Shown one piece after another: positions 7,460 through 14,182 of a stretch of 16,750 nt of DNA (the first letter of the stretch is position 1; every line of letters begins with the position of its first letter). A program made the translations under genes and the position numbers. The notes under the pieces are model-generated. The model ran no database searches. It was given only the letters and a program-made list of their open reading frames with translations, and had not been told where the DNA came from. Origin of the DNA: Brevundimonas sp. (GTDB taxonomy: Bacteria > Pseudomonadota > Alphaproteobacteria > Caulobacterales > Caulobacteraceae); the NCBI GenBank assembly GCA_022712235.1, contig JALAGW010000250.1:1-16750 (forward strand), given 5' to 3'.

Positions 7460-9313
7460 TCAAAAGTCCGGCAGCGCCTGATCGGCCCGGCCCCAGGAAG
7501 AAAGACCTTTCGATCTCGCGCGCTTCAGGAGTTCGAGCTGGTCGCCGACATGGAATTGCGCAGGGCTGGCGATGGTCTCCATCTCCTTCCAGGTGATCGG
7601 CGCCGCCACGGGCGCGCCTTCCCGCGAGCGGACGCTGTAAGGCATGACCGCCGTCGCGCCGCGCTGATTGCGGAGATAATCGACAAAGATACGGCCCTTG
7701 CGCTGGGCCTTGGGAAGGGCGGCCGTGAACTTGGCCGGCTCTGCCTGAGCGACCGCGATCGCGAGACGCCGGGCGAAATCTTTCACTTCAGGCCACTCGG
7801 CCTCGGGGATCAGGGGCGCGATGACATGAACGCCCTTGCCGCCGGTGACCATTGGAAATGTATCAAGACCGATGCTCTTGAGGATATCGCGAAACCGAAA
7901 AGCGGCGGATCGCACGGCTTCAAAATCCAGACCGACATCCGGGTCGAGATCGAACACCAGGCGGTCGGCCTTTTCGACGTCTTCGATGCGTGCGCCCCAG
8001 CCGTGGAACTCTATGGTTCCCATCTGGACACAGGTCATCAGACCTTCCGGCGTATCGAGATAGAGGTAGGGTTCAGTCTCGCCGTCCTTCTCCTCTATCG
8101 CCACATGGCGCACGGCTTCGCCGAAGCTTCCGGCGTCGTGCTTCTGGAAAAAGCACTTCTTGGACCGGCCCTGCGGACATCGCACGAGGCTGATCGGACG
8201 AGAGGCAGCCCAGGGCAGCATGATAGGCGCAACGGCGGCGTAGTAGTCCGCTAGCTGACCCTTGGTGATCTGACTCTCGGGAAAGAGGATCCGTTGAGCG
8301 TTGCTGATCGGCACAATCTCGCCACCCGGCGCTGGCGTCTCCAACGCCGGCTTCTCGACAACGACCGCTTCGGGCTTCTTGTCATCGCGCAGGCCGAGAT
8401 AGCTCGGGTGACGCAACGTGCCTTCATTGGTCATTTCAGTGAAGGCGATTTCCGCGACCAGCCGGGGGCGGAGCCAGCGGGCGTCCCGAACCTCGGCGCG
8501 GGGCGCCTTGACGGTGGGATTGTCCTGTTCGAGCGGTTTCATGACCTCCAGGAGCCGTTGCAGCTCCATCGTATCGAAGCCCGTGCCAACCTTGCCTGCA
8601 TAGCGGAGGGCGCCGTTGTCATTGACGGCGAGGATCAAGGAGCGGAAGGCGCGCGATTTGTCTGAGGGAAGCCATCCCACCACAATGAACTCCTGACGCT
8701 GGATGCATTTGGTCTTCACCCAAGCCGCCGAGCGCGCGCCGACGTACCGGCTGTCGGCCAGCTTGGACACCACCCCCTCCAGGCCGTTCGCGCAAAAGCT
8801 GTTCAACAGCTTTTCGCCGCTGCCCCGAATGTGATCGGAGTAACGGAGCCGTCCCGGCGTCTTAGGAAGCAGGTCGCGCAGAAGAGCCTTGCGCTCGAGC
8901 AACGGTCGCGACGACAAATCCTCCCCGTTAAGCGCGAGAAGGTCGAAAGCGACATAGGCGATCTTGCCGGGTTCGCCCTTCAGAGCGCCTTGCAACGTCT
9001 GGAAGCTGGAGCGCCCTTCGGCGTCGAACACGACAGCCTCGCCGTCGAGCACCGCGGAGTCCACCTTCAGGGACGCAGCGGCGTCGACGATCCCCGAAAA
9101 CTTCTCCGACCAGTCGAGTCCGGAGCGCGTAAAGGCTCGAGCGCGACTTCCGCCGACGACGACCTCCAGCCGGTAGCCATCGTACTTCATCTCATGCAGC
9201 CAGCGATTTCCTCCTGGCACGGCGTCGACGAGCGTGGCGAGCTGCACGGGACGAAAAGCGGGCAGGGCGGTCGTGGTCTTGGGTCTGGACCGTATGGAGC
9301 GTTCTGCGGTCAT
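7460..9313 (-). CDS. ligD: DNA ligase D, ligase plus polymerase domains, no phosphoesterase domain
   Basis: LigD seals double-strand breaks in bacterial non-homologous end joining, with Ku as partner. This 617-residue form starts directly with the ATP-dependent ligase: nucleotidyl lysine K43 in EMKYDGYR, DGEAV (90-94), VAFDLLALNG (121-130), EGVVSK (179-184), WVKTK (198-202), then an OB region with LRHPSYLGLRDDK. Residues ~335-610 are the primase-like polymerase domain: D455 and D457 in FDLDPD, GGKGVHV (491-497), and D545 in FVDYLRN. All key residues look intact. The N-terminal phosphoesterase domain found in ~800-residue proteobacterial LigD is absent. The domain order and size instead match the Bacillus-type Lig-Pol protein. 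An in-frame TAG lies eight codons before the ATG, so it is not a misplaced start. Its own Shine-Dalgarno is poor, and the start overlaps a preceding short ORF as ATGA. No Ku gene is in the window. Confidence 0.95.
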   Translation of the reverse strand: MTAERSIRSRPKTTTALPAFRPVQLATLVDAVPGGNRWLHEMKYDGYRLEVVVGGSRARAFTRSGLDWSEKFSGIVDAAASLKVDSAVLDGEAVVFDAEGRSSFQTLQGALKGEPGKIAYVAFDLLALNGEDLSSRPLLERKALLRDLLPKTPGRLRYSDHIRGSGEKLLNSFCANGLEGVVSKLADSRYVGARSAAWVKTKCIQRQEFIVVGWLPSDKSRAFRSLILAVNDNGALRYAGKVGTGFDTMELQRLLEVMKPLEQDNPTVKAPRAEVRDARWLRPRLVAEIAFTEMTNEGTLRHPSYLGLRDDKKPEAVVVEKPALETPAPGGEIVPISNAQRILFPESQITKGQLADYYAAVAPIMLPWAASRPISLVRCPQGRSKKCFFQKHDAGSFGEAVRHVAIEEKDGETEPYLYLDTPEGLMTCVQMGTIEFHGWGARIEDVEKADRLVFDLDPDVGLDFEAVRSAAFRFRDILKSIGLDTFPMVTGGKGVHVIAPLIPEAEWPEVKDFARRLAIAVAQAEPAKFTAALPKAQRKGRIFVDYLRNQRGATAVMPYSVRSREGAPVAAPITWKEMETIASPAQFHVGDQLELLKRARSKGLSSWGRADQALPDF

Positions 9314-9429
9314 GGCTTCGGGCCGCCTCGGCCAGGCCTAGTTTGTTGGCAGCCCGGCTGATGAGGGGCGGCGAATGAACGGAACGGGCGTCTGGGCGAT
9401 CTCGCAGGGATCAGGTTGCGACTAGGCAT
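9310..9429 (-). CDS. Possible 39-residue ORF translationally coupled to ligD
   Basis: A 40-codon frame starts with ATG at 9429, five bases after a strong AAGGAG (9435-9440), and its TGA overlaps the ligD ATG as ATGA. The peptide is Arg/Pro-rich (begins MPSRNLIPARSPRRP, ends RGGPKP) and matches no family I recognise. ligD lacks its own good ribosome binding site, so this frame may mainly deliver ribosomes to ligD. It could be a leader peptide, the remnant of a longer gene, or chance. The Shine-Dalgarno and overlap are seen directly; the function is unknown. Confidence 0.45.
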   Translation of the reverse strand: MPSRNLIPARSPRRPFRSFAAPHQPGCQQTRPGRGGPKP

Positions 9430-9486
9430 GGAGGCTCCTTTCCATGGCGCAACGCACCTCCCGAAGGAATGGCGCCAATGGCATTG

Positions 9487-10041
9487 CTATCGACGCTGTT
9501 CCTGGTGCGCAGAAGCCGGATAGCTGACCGTCCCGTCGGGATGAATGACAGCGCCTGCTGTCAATCGAGCCTTCTCCAACCTGCCGTGCCCCATGATGTG
9601 AATGACAGTCTCCCCCCTGGCGAGAAGGTTGTCGGCGATGAGCCGTCGATGACACCGCCACCACACTGCTTCCGAGCACATGATCGCACTAGGTTGGCGC
9701 CGCCCCGTTTCGATCAACTGCTCTAACCCGGCGTGGAAAGAGGCGGAAAGAGCGTAATCGGCGTAGTTGTGGAAGCTCGTGTTCTCCCAGTAACCGTTGC
9801 TGTCGTCGGCCACATCTTCGATCCGACCGCGCCTCCCGCCCAGTCCGACATTGTGGTCGTAGGCTATCTGGTGCTCCGCCAGCCTGTGCGGAAGTGTTTC
9901 CTGGTTGAACTGAGGATTGGCTCTGGATCTCGGAATCTTGCGGACATCGACGACTTTTAGGATCTGTGCTTCCTGCAGCAGGGCGACGAGATCTTCAAAA
10001 CTTCGGTTCGAGTGCCCGATCGTGTAGAACGGCAGCGTCAT
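9487..10041 (-). CDS. DUF488 domain-containing protein
   Basis: This 184-residue protein belongs to the DUF488 family, which has no established biochemical role. Diagnostic motifs are the opening FYTIGHSNRSFEDLVALL, then VVDVRKIPRSRANPQFN (30-46), and CSEAVWWRCHRRLIADNL (122-139) with C122, C130 and H131. Conserved Cys/His/Arg clusters suggest a catalytic or nucleic-acid-related role, but that is unproven. Its ATG overlaps the DUF2945 stop as ATGA, so the two are translationally coupled. The stop lies 57 bases before the short ORF that leads into ligD. It therefore sits in a probable DUF2945-DUF488-ligD operon, which points to DNA-damage or stress functions by association. Confidence 0.9.
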   Translation of the reverse strand: MTLPFYTIGHSNRSFEDLVALLQEAQILKVVDVRKIPRSRANPQFNQETLPHRLAEHQIAYDHNVGLGGRRGRIEDVADDSNGYWENTSFHNYADYALSASFHAGLEQLIETGRRQPSAIMCSEAVWWRCHRRLIADNLLARGETVIHIMGHGRLEKARLTAGAVIHPDGTVSYPASAHQEQRR

Positions 10042-10259
10042 TCTCGGCGTCGCACATAATCCAGTGCGCTCCCCTTGTGAGCTGCGATGTGATCTGTCCT
10101 GTCGCTCCTGATCTCATATTGAGGTTCTGCTCTGGAAGCGCGGTGCGTGTGGCCTTTGTAATCGAAGTCGCGTGTGTGAACCCGAGTGATTCGGCCGGTT
10201 ACTCGCCCTGCCTCGGAGTTCCAGCTCACATGATCTCCGACATCGCACGTCTTAGGCAT
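10038..10259 (-). CDS. DUF2945 (HVA1/Tudor-like) small protein
   Basis: This 73-residue protein matches the DUF2945 family, also annotated as hypervirulence-associated protein with a Tudor-like fold. Visible family features are VGDHVSWNSEAGRVTGRI (7-24), DYKGHTHRAS (33-42), EPQYEIRSD (45-53) and the ending AAHKGSALDYV. Its role is unknown. The longer frame opening at 10397 is rejected because GGAG lies six bases before the ATG at 10259 and the family homology begins there. It overlaps the start of the DUF488 gene by four bases and is probably the first gene of the ligD operon. The 214 bases upstream (10260-10473) contain one hairpin and no gene I can support. Confidence 0.88.
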   Translation of the reverse strand: MPKTCDVGDHVSWNSEAGRVTGRITRVHTRDFDYKGHTHRASRAEPQYEIRSDRTDHIAAHKGSALDYVRRRE

Positions 10260-10377
10260 TTTGATCTCCGTGCGGAGACAATCTGACCTGGTCGATTTCG
10301 TTCCGGCATTGAAGGGAACGAAAATGGGCCGGTCGCGTCCGTCGATATGCTGATGAGCAGAACGATCTTGATCGCGC

Positions 10378-10398
10378 CGTGTCGGGCTAGGCGACACG
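10378..10398. terminator. Candidate hairpin between the GNAT and DUF2945 genes
   Basis: The arms CGTGTCG (10378-10384) and CGACACG (10392-10398) are perfect with a seven-base loop. It lies about 75 bases after the GNAT stop on the minus strand. There is no T tract, so it may be a weak terminator or another regulatory structure. Confidence 0.25.
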
Positions 10399-10473
10399 AT
10401 CGTGGGAGGCGGTCATCAGGTTTTTCCAACCGTCGAATGATGTAGATCGAGCGGTTAGGGCGATTGACCGGCG

Positions 10474-10944
10474 CTAGAGCACCCTGATCATTCGATAGTT
10501 GCGAAAGATCTGGCCGCGGAGTTCGACGTCCTGTTCCCAGGCCACCTTGAAGCCGCTGCGTTCAAAGAACGGCTTTGCCGTGATGCTCGCGTCCGTACAT
10601 AAAGACGACAGCTTTTGTTCGTGAGCCTTGAGCAGGATGTGGTCCATCAGGCTCTTGGCGACGCCGCGACCCTGATGTTCGCAATGAACGAATAGCATAT
10701 CGATATGGCCGGTCGGCCCGAGGTCGCTGAAGCCTGCGATTCGATTCATATGTTCTGCGATGAACGTCGGCTTACGCTCAAGGCGCTCGGACCACTGGAC
10801 CAGGTTAACCGCAACCGGCGCCCAGGCCTCGATTTGAGCCGGACTGTAGTCACGGCTGGCGATCTTTCTGACCGAGCCGTTGAACAGTTCGACGACAGCA
10901 GTCAAATCAGCCGGATCATACGGACGAATTCGGATCGAGTTCAT
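10474..10944 (-). CDS. GNAT-family N-acetyltransferase (YafP-like)
   Basis: This 156-residue protein is a GCN5-related acetyltransferase that should transfer an acetyl group from acetyl-CoA to an unidentified amine. It resembles E. coli YafP along its length: IRIRPYDPADL at the N-terminus, RDYSPAQIEAWAP (31-43), IDMLFVHCEHQGRGVAKSL (81-99) with the acetyl-CoA-binding QGRGVA loop, and DASITAKPFFERSGF (118-132). E. coli yafP belongs to the damage-inducible dinB operon, so a stress link here is suggestive only. The ATG at 10944 matches the family N-terminus. A TTG at 10980 would add 12 residues, and neither has a strong Shine-Dalgarno. It lies between the integrase and the DUF2945-ligD group, so it is likely island cargo. 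Confidence 0.9.
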   Translation of the reverse strand: MNSIRIRPYDPADLTAVVELFNGSVRKIASRDYSPAQIEAWAPVAVNLVQWSERLERKPTFIAEHMNRIAGFSDLGPTGHIDMLFVHCEHQGRGVAKSLMDHILLKAHEQKLSSLCTDASITAKPFFERSGFKVAWEQDVELRGQIFRNYRMIRVL

Positions 10945-11018
10945 GCGACTGGATTTGGCATGGTGAGGGTTTCCAGCCAAGCTTTACGCCGCCGCAGCCT
11001 CCGTGACCGGCGTGCCGC

Positions 11019-12080
11019 TCATGCCGCCAGACCCGCTGCAATGAGATGAAGGGATTCCGGACGAAGGTGGGTGTACCGTCGGAGCATCTTCCAGTCCTTG
11101 TGGCCGGTGACCAGCGCGACCTGGTGGATTTGGAAGCCCGCCTCGAACAGGCGACTTGTCCCTTCATGGCGAAGGTCGTGAAAATGGAGATCGATGATGC
11201 CGAGCGCTTTGCAGGCTCTCGTGAACGCGGCGCCGGCTGACCGGTGATTGAAAGGGAAGATGCGGGCGTCCGCGTTTGTCTGCGAGGAACGCCGCTCTTC
11301 AATGAGCGCCACGGGGTCAAAGCCGCTGACTGAAAGAAGTGGAATACGCTGGTCGTTGCCCGATTTCTCGCGAGGGTCCTTGCGATCGCGGATGGTCAGC
11401 ATCTTGGTCCGCGCTGCGTAGTCACCCCAGACGACCTTGAAAATCTCTTCCTGGCGCATCGCCGTCGCGACCGCGAAGCGAATGACGGCGCCCATGGGAA
11501 TGGTTTGACGAGGCTTGTCCTCGAAGTGGCGGATCAAGCGCTCCAGTTCTTCATCGCTGGGACGGCGATCTCGCTCGACGCCCTTGCCAATCAAGTCAAG
11601 GCGCTTGAGGGCGAGGCGGGCCATATCAATAGCCTCAACCGAGACAGTCAGGCCGTGAACCGCTGCGGCATGGGAGAGGATGAGCTTGATCGCGCCGATG
11701 TCGATGCTCAGCGTCATGGGGCCGGCGCCTTCGGTGGCGCGTCTCCGACCGAAGTCGATGAAGAGTTGTCGATCGAGTTGGGCGATCTTCTTCCCGCCCA
11801 AGCGCGTTTTCAGCATCTTGAGCGTCGCCGCTTTCGATCGCCTGGGCGCCTTCCCGACGGACTTCATGTCGTGGATGTGCAGGTCGATGAGCTCGCCAAA
11901 TGTGCGCAGCTTGGCCGAACGGGACGGAGTGGGAACTTCTCCGCGATCGATCCGTCCCTCGGCTTCGGTTGCCCACCGCCGGGCGTCATCGCGTTTGAGG
12001 AAGGTCTCGCTTATATAGCGACCCTTCCGTCTTACCTGGACCCGCCACGTTCCTGACGGGAGTTTCGAGTAGGTCGCCAT
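11019..12080 (-). CDS. Site-specific tyrosine recombinase/integrase adjacent to dusA
   Basis: This 353-residue phage-type integrase cuts and rejoins DNA at attachment sites. The N-terminal ~60 residues form an arm-binding-type region (SGTWRVQVRRKGRYI), residues ~60-165 a SAM-like core-binding domain, and the rest the catalytic domain. Catalytic residues are intact: R209 in TAMRQEEI, a lysine near 234-239, H301 and R304 in HDLRHEG, H327 in TGHKDW, and Y336 in RRYTHL. Head-to-head placement 112 bases from the dusA start fits the known family of integrases that insert genomic islands and prophages into the 5' end of dusA. No excisionase, capsid or replication genes are visible. Base composition is lower in GC than dusA. 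Confidence 0.95.
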   Translation of the reverse strand: MATYSKLPSGTWRVQVRRKGRYISETFLKRDDARRWATEAEGRIDRGEVPTPSRSAKLRTFGELIDLHIHDMKSVGKAPRRSKAATLKMLKTRLGGKKIAQLDRQLFIDFGRRRATEGAGPMTLSIDIGAIKLILSHAAAVHGLTVSVEAIDMARLALKRLDLIGKGVERDRRPSDEELERLIRHFEDKPRQTIPMGAVIRFAVATAMRQEEIFKVVWGDYAARTKMLTIRDRKDPREKSGNDQRIPLLSVSGFDPVALIEERRSSQTNADARIFPFNHRSAGAAFTRACKALGIIDLHFHDLRHEGTSRLFEAGFQIHQVALVTGHKDWKMLRRYTHLRPESLHLIAAGLAA

Positions 12081-12083
12081 TTC

Positions 12084-12159
12084 GTGTGCGCTCTGTGTGC
12101 ACTGAGGTGTCGAAAACCCGGAAAAAACGTCGCAACACGTCGCAAATTCGAGTGCACAC
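12084..12159. repeat. Cluster of short direct and inverted repeats between integrase and dusA
   Basis: GTGTGC occurs at 12084-12089 and 12095-12100, and the longer GTGTGCACT (12095-12103) has a perfect inverted copy AGTGCACAC at 12151-12159. Between them ACGTCGCAA occurs at 12127-12135 and 12137-12145, a ten-base period. Such spacing suits protein binding on one DNA face, such as integrase arm sites or an operator for the integrase promoter. Only the repeats are seen; their role is inferred. Confidence 0.5.
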
Positions 12160-12252
12160 GCCGCCTTCTAACTTTTTGATATTACGAAAAAAATGCCGAT
12201 AAATCAAGCCCATAGGCTGTCCGTGGCGCCCATGATGGATTGGACCGACCGC
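12160..12252. other. Probable island-chromosome junction (attachment site) at dusA 5' end
   Basis: dusA-specific integrases recombine within the first codons of dusA, so the crossover should lie in the conserved SVAPMMDWTDR codons (12220-12252) or just before. The preceding DNA is strikingly AT-rich (only 8 G/C among 12171-12200), unlike dusA itself, consistent with element-derived sequence. No second copy of this stretch was found elsewhere in the window, so the exact core is not defined. Confidence 0.4.
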
Positions 12253-13227
12253 AACTGCCGGGCGTTTCACCGCGCGCTGAGCAGCCGGGCCCTGCTCTAT
12301 ACCGAGATGGTCACGGCCCCGGCGGTGATCCACGGCGACCGCGAGCGGTTGCTGGGCTTTGACGCGATCGAGCATCCGGTGGCGCTGCAACTGGGCGGGT
12401 CGGACCCGGCGCAGCTGGCCGAGGCGGCGAAGATCGGCGAGGCCTATGGCTATGATGAGATCAACCTGAACGTCGGCTGCCCTTCGGACCGGGTGCAGTC
12501 GGGCAAGTTCGGCGCTTGTCTGATGCGCGAGCCGGAACTGGTGGCCGACTGCATGGCGGCGATCAAGGAGGCGGTCAGCGTCCCAGCCACCGTCAAATGC
12601 CGCATCGGCGTCGATGATCAGGACCCGGAAGTCAGCCTGTTCGCCACGGTGGACGCCTCGGCGGCTGTGGGGATCACCAGCTTTATCGTCCATGCGCGCA
12701 AGGCCTGGCTGAAGGGCCTGTCGCCCAAGGAAAATCGCGACGTGCCGCCGCTGGATTATGATCTGGTGCGGCGTCTGAAGCGTGAGCGGCCGCATCTGAC
12801 TGTCTGCATCAACGGCGGCATCGGCGATCTGGACCAGGCCGAGGCGCATCTGGATGACACGGATGGAGTGAAGTTGGACGGGGTCATGCTGGGCCGCGCC
12901 GCCTATCATGAGCCGGCCCTGCTGGGGCAGGTGGACCGGCGGCTGTTCGGGATGGATGTCGAGGACGTCGATCCCTTCGCCGCCATCGAGCGTTATCGCC
13001 CCTATATGGCCCGGCGGCTGGCCGAAGGGGCGCATCTGGCCAGCATGGCGCGGCATATGCTGGGCCTGATGCACGGCCGGGCCGGGGCGCGAGCCTTCCG
13101 CCGCATCCTGACGGTCGAGGGCGTCAAGGCCGGAGCCGGGCTGGAGGTCGTGGACCGCGCGGTCGAGGCCGTGCGCGAGGCCGAGGCGCGGCAGGCCCGG
13201 CTGGGCGAGGCTGAAGAGGCGGCCTGA
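12193..13227 (+). CDS. dusA: tRNA-dihydrouridine(20/20a) synthase DusA
   Basis: DusA is a cytoplasmic FMN enzyme that reduces uridines in the tRNA D-loop using NADPH. This 344-residue copy is full length and collinear with E. coli DusA: SVAPMMDWTDR (10-20), ALQLGGSDP (64-72), NLNVGCPSDRVQSGKFGACL (91-110) with catalytic C96, VKCRIGVDDQD (134-144), HARKAWLKGLSPKENR (167-182), and INGGI (206-210). Odd feature: the conserved DGVMLGR motif is preceded by an extra five codons, DGVKL (12862-12876), directly before DGVML. The ATG has no Shine-Dalgarno and lies in AT-rich DNA (ATTACGAAAAAA upstream). This suggests the start and promoter now come from the integrated element. It is followed by a REP-like element. 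Confidence 0.97.
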   Translation: MPINQAHRLSVAPMMDWTDRNCRAFHRALSSRALLYTEMVTAPAVIHGDRERLLGFDAIEHPVALQLGGSDPAQLAEAAKIGEAYGYDEINLNVGCPSDRVQSGKFGACLMREPELVADCMAAIKEAVSVPATVKCRIGVDDQDPEVSLFATVDASAAVGITSFIVHARKAWLKGLSPKENRDVPPLDYDLVRRLKRERPHLTVCINGGIGDLDQAEAHLDDTDGVKLDGVMLGRAAYHEPALLGQVDRRLFGMDVEDVDPFAAIERYRPYMARRLAEGAHLASMARHMLGLMHGRAGARAFRRILTVEGVKAGAGLEVVDRAVEAVREAEARQARLGEAEEAA

Positions 13228-13239
13228 TCCCGTCTCCGC

Positions 13240-13326
13240 TCATCCCGGCGGCAGCGAAGCCGGGACCGGGCCAGACGGCGCCGCTTCCTGCGGTCCCGGA
13301 TAAGGGCTTCGCCCTTTCCGGGATGA
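13240..13326. repeat. REP-like double hairpin element
   Basis: Two hairpins lie in tandem between dusA and the TSUP gene. The first pairs TCCCGGC (13243-13249) with GCCGGGA (13259-13265). The second pairs TCCCGGA (13294-13300) with TCCGGGA (13317-13323), extended by AAGGGC (13302-13307) and GCCCTT (13311-13316) around a TTC loop. The outer ends also match as TCATCCCGG and CCGGGATGA. This looks like a dispersed palindromic element rather than a plain terminator, though it could also end dusA transcripts. Copy number elsewhere is not visible here. Confidence 0.6.
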
Positions 13327-13357
13327 CGAAAGGGAGGGCGCCCGCTATGCCCAAGCC

Positions 13358-14182
13358 ATGAGCGCTCTGCCCCTGACTGAACTCCTGATGATGGCCGCCG
13401 CACTGGTTGCGGCGGGGGCGGTTGCGGGGATGATCGGCGGCCTGTTCGGGGTCGGCGGCGGGACGGTGCTGGTGCCTGCGCTCTTCTATGCCTTTTCGGT
13501 GCTGGGCGTGGGGGGCGAAAGCAATCTGCACGTCGCCATCGGCACCTCCCTTCTGACCATCGTCGCCACCTCGCTGCGGTCGCTGGCGACGCACCGGGCG
13601 AATGGGGCGGTGGACGAGGTGGTGCTGAAGACCTGGACGCCGTGGGTGGCGTTCGGCGGTCTGGTCGGGGCGGCGATCGCGGGCTTCACCTCCATGGAGG
13701 GGCTGGCCATCGTCTATGGCGTCTGCCTGCTCTTGATCGCCATGCAGATGGGGTTGCTGCCCGAGCATGTGACCCTGCGCAAGGACCTGCCGACCGGGTG
13801 GGGGCGACGCGGCGTGGGGACGGGCATAGGCCTGCTGTCGGCCATGATGGGCGTGGGCGGCGGCAGTTTCGGCGGCATGACCATGACCCTGTGCGGGCGG
13901 CCCATCCACCAGGCGGTGGCCACGGCCAGCGGCTTTGGCCTGGCCATCGGCGCGACGGCGGCCCTGGGTTTCGCGGTTTTCGGCTGGGATGTGCCGGGAC
14001 GGCCGCCGCTGTCGCTGGGCTACGTCAACGTGCCGGCGGCGGTGATCATGGGGCTGCTGACGGCCCTGACCGCCCCCTATGGCGCGCGGCTGGCGCATCG
14101 GCTGGACCGCAAGGTGCTGCGCCGCGCCTTCGCGGTCTATTTGCTGGCGACGGCCCTGTCTGTGGTGGTGAAGGCGCTGTGA
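13358..14182 (+). CDS. TSUP (TauE/SafE) family sulfite/anion permease
   Basis: This 274-residue membrane protein belongs to the TSUP family, whose members export sulfite, sulfoacetate or related organic anions. The two-repeat structure is visible: GMIGGLFGVGGGTVLVPAL in the first half and SAMMGVGGGSFGG in the second, each within hydrophobic segments totalling about eight. A conserved ATGTSL-like stretch appears as AIGTSLLTIVATS. The length is typical. The ATG at 13358 overlaps a four-codon mini-ORF (13347-13361), and a GGGAGGG lies better placed for the mini-ORF than for this gene. The substrate is not determinable. Its neighbours are dusA and a chemotaxis receptor, with no obvious shared pathway, and base composition is host-like. 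Confidence 0.92.
   Translation: MSALPLTELLMMAAALVAAGAVAGMIGGLFGVGGGTVLVPALFYAFSVLGVGGESNLHVAIGTSLLTIVATSLRSLATHRANGAVDEVVLKTWTPWVAFGGLVGAAIAGFTSMEGLAIVYGVCLLLIAMQMGLLPEHVTLRKDLPTGWGRRGVGTGIGLLSAMMGVGGGSFGGMTMTLCGRPIHQAVATASGFGLAIGATAALGFAVFGWDVPGRPPLSLGYVNVPAAVIMGLLTALTAPYGARLAHRLDRKVLRRAFAVYLLATALSVVVKAL

Noticed and set aside
9588..9602. CCCATGATG match to the dusA 5' codons as a possible second attachment site
   Set aside because: Only about ten bases match and it lies inside the conserved DUF488 coding sequence, so it is chance.
9422..9679. 85-codon minus-strand frame overlapping the DUF488 3' end
   Set aside because: It overlaps a certain DUF488 gene out of frame and has no family match.
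10984..11022. 12-codon minus-strand frame (MSGTPVTEAAAA) overlapping the integrase stop as ATGA
   Set aside because: Too short to support, no Shine-Dalgarno of its own; perhaps the remnant of a gene that once followed the integrase.
11986..13074. 362-codon minus-strand frame across dusA and the integrase start
   Set aside because: Antisense to a certain dusA gene; long opposite-strand frames are expected in such GC-rich coding DNA, and the protein has no family features.
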